The translations under genes and the position numbers were made by a program. From Gp1-AA133 sp964641665 (GTDB lineage: Bacteria; Acidobacteriota; Terriglobia; Terriglobales; Acidobacteriaceae), in assembly GCA_964641665.1 (NCBI GenBank), contig CAZXKO010000030.1, forward strand, positions 37,260-101,259: 64,000 bases of DNA, in the 5' to 3' direction. Under the pieces are notes generated by a model. That model was not told the origin of the DNA and ran no database searches. It saw only the letters and a program-made list of their open reading frames with translations. Shown piece after piece: positions 52,600-61,422 of the stretch. Within the stretch, counting starts at the first letter, position 1. Every line of letters begins with the position of its first letter.

Positions 52600-52616
52600 C
52601 GGATACAATATCCAAG
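52600..52616 (+). promoter_or_regulatory. Second operator copy, upstream of the GH31 gene
   Basis: CGGATACAATATCCAAG contains the perfect dyad GGATA-CAA-TATCC (52601-52613). It matches the operator at 49277-49293 at all but one position over GGATACAATAT(G/C)CAA. The internal TACAAT could itself act as a -10 box with a weak TTCTCA -35 (52581-52586) 17 bases upstream. It lies about 120 bases before the glycosidase start. Confidence 0.65.
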
Positions 52617-52732
52617 ACCAAGGCTGACCTCGCTCCCGCGTTAGGCTCTTGTTTCAACCTTCATCGAAGGAGCGACTGGATTCGCTACGCACTATGCGCG
52701 TTTAGTTAAAGTCCACCACCTCGAGGAAGATC

Positions 52733-54976
52733 ATGCGTGATCAGTGGGATCGCCGGCAATTCCTAAGACAGGTTTCCGCGGCCACGGGCGCCTTGATGTT
52801 GTCGGCAAAACGTCTGCTGGCAAGGGGATCTGCTGCGGTAGAAAAAGACGAGGAACTTGAGATCCAGATCGGCGCCGTAAGCCCGTGCACGGTCCGGCTG
52901 AGCCTGCTCCCCAGCAAGAGCGGCAGTGTCGGCACCATCTCGATGAACGGCTCACTGGTGCAGGAGTTCTGGGGAACACCGGTTGCCACCCTCCGCGGAG
53001 ATTGGCGCGGGCAAGTGGTGAACGCCGCCAACCTGCGTGTCTATGTCGAGCCTTCTCCGCTCACGTTCATCATAGAAAACGCAAAAGGGGAGAGAATCCA
53101 ACGACTCGCAGTTGATAAGAACACAGGAGTCATTCAATTTGAAACCGGCAGTTCCCCGCTCCTCGGTCTCGGGGAGGGCGGACCCCAATTTGACCGCCGC
53201 GGCTCGGTCGACCGCATGATCAGCGGGCAAGGCGGGTACAAACTGAAAACCCACGGCGGCCGTGTGCCCATTCCGTGGATCATCGGAACTTCCGGTTGGG
53301 CGATATTCTTTCACCAACCCTTTGGTACGTTTGACTTCAACGGAGCGCACAGCAGGTTTGTGCCGGACGCCAACGGCAGTTCCCTTCCCCTTGACCTGTT
53401 CTTTGTCGCCTCTTCCGATCCCGCAACCATTATGAGTGAGTACGCCCGGCTGACCGGACACGCCGAGATGCCTCCGCTCTGGAGTTTCGGCTACCAGCAA
53501 TCGCATCGCACGCTCGCCAGTCGCGAGGAAATTCTCGAAGAAGCAAACACGTTCCGCCAGAAGAAACTGCCCTGCGATACGCTCATCTACCTGGGAACAG
53601 GATTCTGCCCGTCAGGCTGGAACACGGAGAACGGTTCCTTCGTCTGGAACTCACGCACCTTTCCCGACCCCAAGGAGATGCTTGAGCGGCTCCATGAGAA
53701 AGACTTCCGTACGGTACTACACGCGGTGATCCTGTCCGACAAACTGCGCGGAACGGTTCACGACGGCTGCGACCCTTCCCGCTTCGACGAAGAAGCAGCG
53801 AGTTGCTCCTGGGACATGCATCGCAAAGATTTCGCCATGGGCGTCGACGGCTGGTGGCCCGACGAAGGCGACCCGCTCGACATCGCGTCACGCCTGGTAC
53901 GCAACCGCATGTACTGGGACGGGCCGCAACTGGACCGCCCGAATGAGCGCCCCTACGCGCTGCATCGCAACGGATACGCCGGCATGCAGCGTTACGCCTC
54001 GTTCCTGTGGTCGGGAGATGTCTACTCGACATGGGAAACTCTCAAGACGCAGATTCCCATCGCGATCAACACGGGCCTCACAGGAATTCCATACTGGGGA
54101 ACGGACATTGGCGGCTTTGTCCCCACTTCGGAATTCACCGCCGAACTCTACCTGCGCTGGTTTCAGTTTGGCGCGTTCTGCCCTTTGTTTCGATCCCACG
54201 GCCGCTGCTGGAAGCTTCGGCTCCCTTGGGGCTGGAACACGGGCGACCCGGGGCCGATCGAGATCCGCAACTACGATGGAGCCGCGATCCCGGATGCCAG
54301 CCAACTTCACAATCCCGACGTTGAGCCAATCTGTCGCAAATATCTCGAACTCCGCTACCGGATGCTGCCTTACCTCTACAGCACCGTCCGAGACTGCGCC
54401 ATGACGGGTATGCCGGTCATGCGCGCGCTGTGGCTGCACTTCCCCGATGATGATGCAGCCGTGGTGCGCGCGGACGAATACATGTGGGGAAAGAATCTGC
54501 TAGTGGCCCCGGTGGTTGAAAAAGGCGCGACCACGCGCGCCGTCTATCTTCCGCGCGGAGCCTGGCATGACTTTTGGACCGGTGAGCGAATCGAAGGTGG
54601 CCGCGAAACCAGTCGGCCCGTTGACCTTGAAACGATGCCGCTCTACGTCCGGGCCGGGTCCATTCTTCCGTTGGGTCCGGTAAAGCACTACGTGGCTGAA
54701 AAATCCGACCAGCCGTTATCCATAACTGTGTACCCGGGCGCGGACGCGTCGTTCTTGCTCTACGAAGATGACGGTATTTCCTTCAATTACCGAACCGGCG
54801 AATGGATGGGCATCCAGATGAACTGGAACGACTCGCGGCACCTGTTGACGCTGCGTCTGGCTGACGGGTCGCGAGTGTTGTCGCCGGGTCGGAGAGATCT
54901 CGAGGTTAAGCTCGCACCGAACGGCACGTCACGCCGCCTGACCTTTGCTGGTGAACCGGTCGAAGCCAAACTCTAG
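52733..54976 (+). CDS. Tat-exported glycoside hydrolase family 31 protein
   Basis: 747 residues. The N-terminus DRRQFLRQVSAATGALML is a twin-arginine signal. A beta-sandwich (about 40-240) leads to the GH31 barrel signature PPLWSFGYQQS (247-257). The nucleophile region is VDGWWPDEGD with Asp377, and the acid/base region is LWSGDVYSTW with Asp429. PYWGTDIGGF follows, and two beta domains close the protein. GH31 enzymes act on alpha-glucosides, alpha-xylosides or alpha-galactosides; the substrate cannot be set. An operator copy shared with the hydroxyproline operon lies upstream, suggesting co-regulation. It is convergent with the LytTR gene, with ten bases between stops. Confidence 0.9.
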   Translation: MRDQWDRRQFLRQVSAATGALMLSAKRLLARGSAAVEKDEELEIQIGAVSPCTVRLSLLPSKSGSVGTISMNGSLVQEFWGTPVATLRGDWRGQVVNAANLRVYVEPSPLTFIIENAKGERIQRLAVDKNTGVIQFETGSSPLLGLGEGGPQFDRRGSVDRMISGQGGYKLKTHGGRVPIPWIIGTSGWAIFFHQPFGTFDFNGAHSRFVPDANGSSLPLDLFFVASSDPATIMSEYARLTGHAEMPPLWSFGYQQSHRTLASREEILEEANTFRQKKLPCDTLIYLGTGFCPSGWNTENGSFVWNSRTFPDPKEMLERLHEKDFRTVLHAVILSDKLRGTVHDGCDPSRFDEEAASCSWDMHRKDFAMGVDGWWPDEGDPLDIASRLVRNRMYWDGPQLDRPNERPYALHRNGYAGMQRYASFLWSGDVYSTWETLKTQIPIAINTGLTGIPYWGTDIGGFVPTSEFTAELYLRWFQFGAFCPLFRSHGRCWKLRLPWGWNTGDPGPIEIRNYDGAAIPDASQLHNPDVEPICRKYLELRYRMLPYLYSTVRDCAMTGMPVMRALWLHFPDDDAAVVRADEYMWGKNLLVAPVVEKGATTRAVYLPRGAWHDFWTGERIEGGRETSRPVDLETMPLYVRAGSILPLGPVKHYVAEKSDQPLSITVYPGADASFLLYEDDGISFNYRTGEWMGIQMNWNDSRHLLTLRLADGSRVLSPGRRDLEVKLAPNGTSRRLTFAGEPVEAKL

Positions 54977-54986
54977 TATGTGGCTA

Positions 54987-55505
54987 TTACCCAGCAGCAA
55001 AGCCGTCCATTCCGATCCAAAGCTGTGCCAGTATATGCAGGTGTTTTTTGTAAGTGCGAGTGACTGTATATTCCTTCCCACCCTTTAAGCGTAGTGCGTA
55101 CTCGCCAGTAGGCCAAGGCTGTATTTCTTCGACCAACGCTGCGTTTACCAGCACTGAGCGATGGATCCGCAGGAACCCGTGCGCATTGAGCGTTTTTTCC
55201 AGGGTAGAGATGGACTCCCGCAGCCGGTGTGAGCTTGACGTGCACATTAACACACTGTAGTTTCCATGGGCTTCGACTGCGACAACATCTTCTGCGTAAA
55301 TGAAGAGAATCCTTCCCTTAGCCTTGATCGCAATGCGAGGCGACCTGTGCCTGAGGGAAGCCTCGACCGGCAACAGAGCGTAGAGGTCGCTCGGCGATGC
55401 CATCGTGACAAGCCGCGACCTTGTGTTCGCAGACTCACGCATGCGCGGGTACAAGGATGTCGATAACGGCACTGAGCCAAGAAGCGGTCCTACATTCGAA
55501 CTCAC
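54987..55505 (-). CDS. LytTR-domain DNA-binding regulator
   Basis: 172 residues from the GTG at 55505, which has AGGGGGAA five bases upstream; an ATG at 55403 has none. The first 55 residues show no domain. The LytTR domain (about 58-160) has IAIKAKGRILFIYAEDVVAVEAHGNY, the SISTLEKTL helix, FLRIHRSVLVN and ALRLKGGKEYTVTRTYKKHL. No receiver domain is present, so activation is not by direct phosphorylation. It is divergent from a MocR-type gene. A fragment of a paralogue lies at 57294-57405. Confidence 0.88.
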   Translation of the reverse strand: MSSNVGPLLGSVPLSTSLYPRMRESANTRSRLVTMASPSDLYALLPVEASLRHRSPRIAIKAKGRILFIYAEDVVAVEAHGNYSVLMCTSSSHRLRESISTLEKTLNAHGFLRIHRSVLVNAALVEEIQPWPTGEYALRLKGGKEYTVTRTYKKHLHILAQLWIGMDGFAAG

Positions 55506-55594
55506 TTAGATTCCCCCTTGCCCAGTCTCTGCAAAGACGATCACGTATTACTTTCAGCAGATTGAACCTAATAGTGGTCGTTCGCAATGTCCAC

Positions 55595-55624
55595 TTGACG
55601 CGATTTTGGCATAGCCACTAAGAT
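55595..55624 (+). promoter_or_regulatory. Promoter of the MocR-type gene, probably leaderless
   Basis: TTGACG (55595-55600), 18-base spacer, TAAGAT (55619-55624). The start point would fall at about 55629-55633, that is, at the ATG at 55632. The -10 region is part of ATAGCCACTAAGAT (55611-55624), which recurs with one mismatch on the other strand at 57974-57987. Confidence 0.55.
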
Positions 55625-55631
55625 TTCGGAA

Positions 55632-57107
55632 ATGAGAAGAGTGGCCTCCGGGATTCTCCCAATGATCGCGATTGACCGGAGGGCCCCGAAACCCCTCCAC
55701 AGGCAGATCTATGATGGCTTTCGCGCGGCGATTGTCGACGGCAACCTGCATCCAGGGCAACGTATTCCTTCTACCCGCGTACTTGCCATAGAGCTTGGAG
55801 TTTCGCGCTTCCCGGTTTTGAACGCCTACGCCCAGCTTCTTGCGGAAGGCTACTTCGAAAGCCGAGTTGGCGCGGGAACTGTTATTTCCACTTCGCTTCC
55901 GGACCAGATGAGGCGTGGTGTTCCCACCGCAGCCGGATCCAAGGTTTCTTACGTAGGCCCAAGACCGGTTGCGCGCCGCACTTCGCTTTTTCCCCGATCT
56001 GAAGCCAAGCCATGGCTCCGCGGCCCTGGAGCGTTTCGCGTAGGGCAAGTGGCTTTTGATCAGTTTCCTCTTAAGGTCTGGTCAAACTTGGTTGCACGCC
56101 ACTGCCGAAACATGGACGCCGTGTCCATGCGCTACCCAAACCAGATCGGCTCCGAGGCATTCCGGCAAACCATTGCTTGCTATTTGAGAACCGCGAGATC
56201 GTTACATTGCGACGAGTCCCAGATCATGATCGTCAACGGTTCCCAACAGGCACTTGAAATCACAGCCCGCGTGCTTCTCAATCCCGGTGATCGCGTGTGG
56301 ATGGAAGAACCAAGCTACAACTTGGCAAGATCTGTGTTTGCCCTTGCGGGCTGTCGTCTCGTTCTGGTTCCAGTAGACGACGAAGGACTATCTGTTGAAA
56401 CAGGAATCAATCTGTGTCGCAAGGCACGAGCTGCTTTTGTTACGCCCTCTCATCAGTTCCCGCTGGGCGTGACCATGAGCGCTTCGCGGCGCTTTCAACT
56501 TCTGGAGTGGGCTCATGACACAGGATCTTGGGTCATTGAGGACGACTACGACAGCGAATACCGGTTTGAGAGTCTGCCGATCGCATCTTTGCAGGGACTC
56601 GACACGAACGCTCGCGTGATTTACGTCGGAACATTCAGCAAAGTCTTATTTCCTTCCTTGCGACTCGGTTACATTGTCATACCAGCAGATCTCGTCGACC
56701 GATTCATATCGGTCCGCCAAATTATGGACATAGGCCCGCCAGACTTTTTTCAGCATGTGACCGCAGATTTCATGAATGAGGGGCACTTTGCACGCCATCT
56801 TCGAAGAATGAGGGTTCTCTACCGCGAGCAGAGAACCGCATTGGTCAGCTGCATCGCGGAGGAACTGGGGTCTTCACTCGAGGTGCTTGGAAGCGAAGCG
56901 GGAATGCATCTCCCAGTGGCACTGACCCGGAGGATTAGCGATCGTGAAATTGCCGAGCGCGGCGCCCGCCAGAACCTTTGGCTATGGCCGCTTTCTCCGT
57001 ATTACGCGGGCAAGGCATCGCGTTCTGGTTTTGTACTTGGTTTCGGTGCTACGCGAGTTGAAGAAATTCCGCCTGCCGTTCGATTACTCCGCAAGCTTTT
57101 GACTTGA
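55632..57107 (+). CDS. MocR-type (GntR/aminotransferase fusion) transcriptional regulator
   Basis: 491 residues. An N-terminal GntR winged helix (about 15-85; PLHRQIYDGFRAAIVDGNLHPGQRIPSTR) is fused to a fold-type I aminotransferase domain (about 130-490). PLP-site residues can be seen: NGSQQALEI, the Asn/Asp region VIEDDYDSEYRF, and the Schiff-base Lys in TFSKVLFPSLRLGY. MocR proteins such as PdxR and GabR use PLP as effector sensor and control vitamin B6, GABA or amino-acid genes. No obvious target adjoins it, the divergent neighbour being a LytTR regulator. The ATG lies at the predicted transcription start, with no ribosome-binding site of standard strength. Confidence 0.93.
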   Translation: MRRVASGILPMIAIDRRAPKPLHRQIYDGFRAAIVDGNLHPGQRIPSTRVLAIELGVSRFPVLNAYAQLLAEGYFESRVGAGTVISTSLPDQMRRGVPTAAGSKVSYVGPRPVARRTSLFPRSEAKPWLRGPGAFRVGQVAFDQFPLKVWSNLVARHCRNMDAVSMRYPNQIGSEAFRQTIACYLRTARSLHCDESQIMIVNGSQQALEITARVLLNPGDRVWMEEPSYNLARSVFALAGCRLVLVPVDDEGLSVETGINLCRKARAAFVTPSHQFPLGVTMSASRRFQLLEWAHDTGSWVIEDDYDSEYRFESLPIASLQGLDTNARVIYVGTFSKVLFPSLRLGYIVIPADLVDRFISVRQIMDIGPPDFFQHVTADFMNEGHFARHLRRMRVLYREQRTALVSCIAEELGSSLEVLGSEAGMHLPVALTRRISDREIAERGARQNLWLWPLSPYYAGKASRSGFVLGFGATRVEEIPPAVRLLRKLLT

Positions 57108-57293
57108 TGTGAGACATCAAAGACAAGATGTGTAACGTTGCGAATCGACAAAATGCTATTGCTATGGCGCCCCAAGGTTCATACGCCACACCTGCAGGTG
57201 AGGAAGGTTTTCGTCGAACTTTTGCGCCGGCCAGGTTCGATCGCCCATCGACCACACCACCTCGTCGCGTTCCCTCATTGTAATGACGGACAC

Positions 57294-57545
57294 TCAGTCA
57301 ACCAGAAACGCTCCGGCTCCGATCCAGAAATGTGCGAGGGACTTAAGGTTCTTCTTGTAGGTGCGCGTGACAGTGTATTCTTTGCCGCCCTTGACGCGAA
57401 CAACCGAGTGCTGGTTGAACAGGTTGATGACGTTCGCTTCAAAGCGCAGAACCTGGTTCTCGTTGTTCTTGTTCACCTTGATTGAATGTGAAAGGTTGAA
57501 ATCGGTCTGGGTGAACCAGGCATCAACTCGCAGTATTTCTCGAGC
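57294..57545 (-). pseudogene. Fused remnant: TonB-receptor segment joined to a LytTR C-terminus
   Basis: Read leftward, the frame has WFTQTDFNLSHSIKVNKNN and QVLRFEANVINLFNQHSV, typical of the late barrel of Oar-like TonB-dependent receptors. At about 57405 it passes directly into RVKGGKEYTVTRTYKKNL and HFWIGAG, the end of a LytTR protein closely similar to the intact gene at 54987. The two segments cannot belong to one natural protein, so this is a recombination junction. There is no plausible start or promoter. Confidence 0.65.
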
Positions 57546-57802
57546 GCTCCTGCATCCGGGGTATGACCCAAATACTGCAAATCCGCAAACGGCAATCACC
57601 CTCGCCAGCGGTGTATCAGACCCTCATGAGTGGTTACAACCCGCAGCAGTGGATTGACGGTGTGGCAGCGGCTCCCGCCGGTTGTGCAAAAAACTGTACT
57701 ACCGCGGCGATTCCGCTGGTGACGAGGAGCTCGCAGCATGGCCAGCCGAATCAATATCAGCTGCTGCGTAACATGCGCTTGGGCGTCAGCTTCACCTTCT
57801 AG
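57546..57802 (+). pseudogene. C-terminal remnant of an Oar-like TonB-dependent receptor
   Basis: On the plus strand GYDPNTANPQTAITLASG runs into a frame change near 57612. VYQTLMSGYNPQQWIDG, QHGQPNQYQLLRNMRLG and a terminal VSFTF then follow before the TAG at 57800. The pattern and the final aromatic residue are those of the last strands of acidobacterial outer-membrane receptors. The preceding barrel segment lies inverted at 57294-57545, so the locus has been rearranged. The receptor's own terminator is retained. Confidence 0.65.
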
Positions 57803-57823
57803 CATTTGCGTTGTTCGTATTCA

Positions 57824-57849
57824 GGGAGCCGGATTTCCGGCTCCCTTTT
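57824..57849 (+). terminator. Rho-independent terminator of the lost TonB-receptor gene
   Basis: GGGAGCCGGA (57824-57833) pairs with TCCGGCTCCC (57836-57845) and is followed by TTTT, 22 bases after the remnant's stop codon. Confidence 0.8.
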
Positions 57850-58497
57850 CTGGCTTTTCGGAAGAACCACCCCCGGTTGTGTGCTGGTTGCTAGTACTGC
57901 CCTGTTGCCTGTGACGTACCAGTGCCGCGCGTCGGCCTCTAAAGGGTGCCGGAAAGTGGCTACGTCGCGACACATCTAAGTGGCTATTGTTTTAAGCCCC
58001 CGTTCACAGTAGTTTGGTCGCGTGTAAAACACCGCAGCTACTTTTAAGACGCTCCGGGAGCAATCGGACCAGGGCTATTGCCATTCCTCAACATCCTCGG
58101 TCGTTCGTGTTGCCGGAAAGCTACTGGATCGCGAATGCAGGAATGGAGCATCGACGAAGACAATCCTAATTTCAACACTATTCATGTCGCTGCTCATCTT
58201 CGCCCTGGCTCGCTGCTGCGGAGAGCTAGACACTCAGCGAGTCTGAACTTGTCCGGCGCACCCAGCAGCTGCCGGCTCCCTAGCTCTCGGCGTCCGACTC
58301 CGTAGAAGCTTTTAATTGGCTGACGAAGCCATGTTTTTCGATGAACAGGGCACAGCCTGGACAAAGCCGCATTCGTGACGGACTGGCAACCGTTGCCGGC
58401 CTGGTAGACGGGCGGAGTAGTTCCGAGGCAGGTCAGTCCGCGACAAGATCAGTGGGGCGCACCAATTGCGTCGATGATTGTTGCTCGAAAGGAACTC
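57850..58497. other. Gene-free stretch after the rearranged receptor locus
   Basis: About 650 bases without a recognisable gene or RNA. It includes the motif ATCTAAGTGGCTAT (57974-57987) shared in inverse with the MocR promoter. Short open frames here show no domain similarity and poor codon use. Confidence 0.5.
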
Positions 58498-59415
58498 ATG
58501 CTTTCAAGTCTCGTGTTTTGGGCAAGCTTTTCGGGGTCGGCGTTTCTGCTCACAGGGCTTGTCCTCATCTGGAGGAAACTGTCCCTGCCTATCGGATTCA
58601 ACAACGTGGACGTGTTGGGATTCCTCTTTGTCGCTGCGCCGCTAGCGGTCTTCGGTACCGAACATCTGCTAGCTCCTCGCTCAATCATGGGCCTCGTTCC
58701 GTCCTGGATTCCAGCACCTCTGTTCTGGACATACTTCGTCGGCATAGCTCTGTTCGCTGCCGCGCTCAGCCTCACCGTGAGGAAGTGTGTGCGCTGGTCG
58801 GCTCTGCTTCTCGCCCTTATGTTTTTCATTTTTGTGCTGTCGATGGACGTGCCTGGCGTAGTCGCGAATGCCAAAGAGAGACTTTCCTGGACCCTGATGC
58901 TGAGGGAAACCGCATTTGGGGGAGGAGCACTGGCTCTCGCCGGGTGGGCACGTCAGGATAGTATTCGGGTTTCAAAAGCGCTGATTGCGATCGGCAGGAC
59001 TTGCGTCGCCGTACCGCTGATCTTCTACAGTGTGGAGCATTTTGCCTTTCCAAAGTTCGCGCCCGGTGTTCCGCTCGAGAAAATGACGCCGAACTGGGTC
59101 CCGGGTGCAGAATTCTGGGCCTATGGCGTTGGAGCGGTACTGTTTGTTGCTGGAACAGGAATGCTCTTCAACTGGCGAACCCGGATAGCTGCCGCCTCTG
59201 TTGGTGTTGTGATGACGTTCCTTACGTTGTTTCTCTACTTTCCCCTCTTCGTGAAAGCTCTCGGCACAGCGCAGTCTTTGGAAGAGCTCAATTACGTTGG
59301 GGATACACTGCTTTTTGGCGGGACGGCCCTTCTTATCGGCATCGCTGCGAGCCAATCTCGCCAGCAGGTCCTGATTGACCAACCGAGTTCGATACCTGGT
59401 CGCCTATCCGCTTGA
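58498..59415 (+). CDS. Multi-pass membrane protein with two DoxX-like halves
   Basis: 305 residues from the ATG at 58498 with AGGA at good spacing; an ATG eight codons upstream lacks it. Eight or so membrane helices are arranged as two similar halves. Each has an (H/E)H motif at the end of a helix followed by a Pro/Gly-rich loop and a W: TEHLLAPRSIMGLVPSWIPA near residue 55 and VEHFAFPKFAPGVPLEK with NWVPGAEFWAYG near 180. This is reminiscent of DoxX/DoxD-type membrane proteins, but no function can be given. The C-terminus is a short polar tail. Single gene. Confidence 0.82.
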   Translation: MLSSLVFWASFSGSAFLLTGLVLIWRKLSLPIGFNNVDVLGFLFVAAPLAVFGTEHLLAPRSIMGLVPSWIPAPLFWTYFVGIALFAAALSLTVRKCVRWSALLLALMFFIFVLSMDVPGVVANAKERLSWTLMLRETAFGGGALALAGWARQDSIRVSKALIAIGRTCVAVPLIFYSVEHFAFPKFAPGVPLEKMTPNWVPGAEFWAYGVGAVLFVAGTGMLFNWRTRIAAASVGVVMTFLTLFLYFPLFVKALGTAQSLEELNYVGDTLLFGGTALLIGIAASQSRQQVLIDQPSSIPGRLSA

Positions 59416-59521
59416 GGCCTGGGTCGCGCAGTACCACGTCCATCTGCTTTCTGAATGGTAAGCGTAATGTTCGCTCAAGCGGCTATTGCCGCGAGCCGTG
59501 TCTGGTGACTACAGTGCTCAT

Positions 59522-60358
59522 ATGCAGCACAACCCTCTTACACACTTGTCGTTTGTCGCCCTCCTTCTAGCCGGACTCTTGAGTGCGCACAGCACGGCCA
59601 TTGGAGAGCAGGCGCAAAATCTTGGAAATCGTGTTGCCGCTAACGAGACGTCAGACGCGGACGCACGCCCTATCTTTGTAGAACTGTTTACTTCTGAAGG
59701 CTGTTCCAGTTGCCCGCCGGCGGATGCCCTCCTCCAACAAATGGACGCAACCCCACATTTTGCTGGTGCGCAATTAATAGTACTCAGTGAACATGTTACC
59801 TATTGGGACCATGACGGGTGGAAAGACCCGAATTCTTCGCCTGAATTGACCGAACGTCAGGCTGCGTACGTACAGGCGCTCGGGCTGAAGGAGTCCTACA
59901 CTCCACAACTTATTGTGAATGGAACTCACGAGATGAGCGCAAATGATCCGCAGCAAATTGACAAGATCTTGCGTGAAGCAGCATCTACGCCGACGATTCC
60001 TGTTCGTATTGGAGAGGCTAGTGTTGACGCCGGGAACCCGATGGTAGTTCGAATGCACATTGCGGCTGATGGCAGCTCTGATAAGCGCAATGCTGATGTC
60101 TACGTGGGGGTGGCACTAGATCACGTGGAATCGCAAGTGCTGCATGGCGAAAATGGAGGCCGGCATTTGACACATGTAGCGGTGGTAGTTGAGCTGAAGA
60201 AGGTAGGCAAATTGTCGAAGGGGAAGGGCTTTGATGAAGTTGTACAACTGAAGCTCAAGCCTGGAATTGACCCTAAGAACGTCCGGTTCGTTGCGTTTGT
60301 GCAGGAGCCTGGCCCTGGCAGATTATTAGGTGCGGCCTTGCGAAAGCCCGCAATCTGA
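59522..60358 (+). CDS. Secreted DUF1223 thioredoxin-like protein
   Basis: 278 residues from the ATG at 59522, which opens a signal peptide (about 1-35). The domain starts at IFVELFTSEGCSSCPPADALL, with the CxxC pair placed as in thioredoxin-fold proteins, and continues with LSEHVTYWDHDGWKDP, RQAAYVQALGLKESYTPQLIVNG and a C-terminal beta domain (DVYVGVALDHVES ... GGRHLTHVAVVVEL). DUF1223 proteins are exported and probably redox-active; substrates are not known. Base composition is a little lower in GC than the first half of the window. Single gene. Confidence 0.9.
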   Translation: MQHNPLTHLSFVALLLAGLLSAHSTAIGEQAQNLGNRVAANETSDADARPIFVELFTSEGCSSCPPADALLQQMDATPHFAGAQLIVLSEHVTYWDHDGWKDPNSSPELTERQAAYVQALGLKESYTPQLIVNGTHEMSANDPQQIDKILREAASTPTIPVRIGEASVDAGNPMVVRMHIAADGSSDKRNADVYVGVALDHVESQVLHGENGGRHLTHVAVVVELKKVGKLSKGKGFDEVVQLKLKPGIDPKNVRFVAFVQEPGPGRLLGAALRKPAI

Positions 60359-60382
60359 AATGGTAAATCTCAAGGGTGTGGG

Positions 60383-60553
60383 TTAGCAACGAGCAGGCTC
60401 AACTTTCGAAAATGGTGAAATAGGCAACAATAGGGCCCGTTCTTGAACTTCGAGGATTTGGCATCTCCGAAGCGGAGGGGAAGCAATCGTTGCAAGAACC
60501 AGGTCTCGCATCAGGCGCGGGCGGTTGGCTACAAGCACTCTTATTTTTCGCAC
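60383..60553 (-). pseudogene. Truncated receiver-like protein
   Basis: A GTG at 60553 with GGAGAGG upstream begins RKIRVLVANRPRLMRDLVLATIAS, the first strand and helix of a response-regulator-like receiver of a type I associate with Acidobacteriota. After about 25 residues the sense is lost (PPLRRCQILEVQ...) and the frame ends at 60383, so only the beginning of the domain survives. An indel right after TIAS is the likely cause. It lies upstream of another receiver-type regulator on the same strand. Confidence 0.45.
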
Positions 60554-60746
60554 GACCCTCTCCCGGCGCACAGGGTAGCGGGCAGTGTAGCTTTCCTCTC
60601 TGCTTCGGAAAAGGTTCAATTACGAACTAAGAGAATATTCAGGAGTAACTAGGAACGGCACGATGGAAACTGCAGACGTCGGTACCACCTTGGCAGACGC
60701 AGGGTACCATGAAGTACTAACTGTATACGGTCTCGCTGGCACCGCC

Positions 60747-61412
60747 TCAGGCTACAATCCCTTCGACACGGCATACCTCCACAGCACTCAGGCGATCGCT
60801 CGCGCCCACCTTGCGTAGCATGCGGTGAACGTGGTTTTTCACGGTTTGCTCAGAAAGACTCAACTGGTTCGCGATCTCCTTATTGCTCAGGCCCAGGCTG
60901 ATCATCTTCACCAATTGTTGTTCCCGAAGCGTTAAACCCAGACGCGTCTTTCCGCGATACACCTGTGAATATGGGTTTGCTATCTGTTCAAACAAGGCCA
61001 CGCAAAACTTTGAAGGGCAGACGGCGCCGTCGTAGGCCACGCTTCGTACTGCAGCAGCAACCTCGTTGGCCGAAGCCTCTTTTAGAACATAGCCATGTAC
61101 CCCGGCACGGACGCATCGCACAAATTGTTCTTTATCGTTGTCCATCCCGATCAGGATAATTTTCGCATTGAGAACAACGCTGTGAAGCGAAGTGACTACT
61201 TCGAGTCCTATGCGCGCTACCACGCTAGAGTCCAGCGCCAGGACCTGCGGATAAAGCTCCTTCACGCGCTCGGCGACTGCGGAATCGAAAGCGACTGCCG
61301 CCACTACTCGGATGTCGTTCTTTTTGTCGAGTACTTTTGCCAGCGCCTCGCGTAAGAGCCTATTTTCCGCCAACAGGAAAACATCGATACAATCTAACTT
61401 CTCGGCACTCAC
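60747..61412 (-). CDS. NarL/LuxR-type response regulator with atypical receiver
   Basis: 221 residues from the GTG at 61412, with AGGAGGG upstream. The receiver (about 8-120) has VFLLAENRLLREALAKVL, where the usual Asp pair of the acidic pocket is Ala-Glu, and PQVLALDSSVV, where a phospho-Asp equivalent is kept. HGYVLKEAS supplies the Lys. The C-terminal LuxR HTH (about 155-215) is clear: LTLREQQLVKMISLGLSNKEIA and SEQTVKNHVHRMLRKVGASDR. Phosphorylation may be weak or absent. No sensor kinase adjoins it. A dyad overlaps its ribosome-binding site. Confidence 0.92.
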   Translation of the reverse strand: MSAEKLDCIDVFLLAENRLLREALAKVLDKKNDIRVVAAVAFDSAVAERVKELYPQVLALDSSVVARIGLEVVTSLHSVVLNAKIILIGMDNDKEQFVRCVRAGVHGYVLKEASANEVAAAVRSVAYDGAVCPSKFCVALFEQIANPYSQVYRGKTRLGLTLREQQLVKMISLGLSNKEIANQLSLSEQTVKNHVHRMLRKVGASDRLSAVEVCRVEGIVA

Positions 61413-61422
61413 AAAACACCCT

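Noticed and set aside
58078..58305. Rightward open frame of about 75 codons
   Set aside because: Ser/Arg-rich, no ribosome-binding site and no similarity; it is probably chance within a gene-free stretch.
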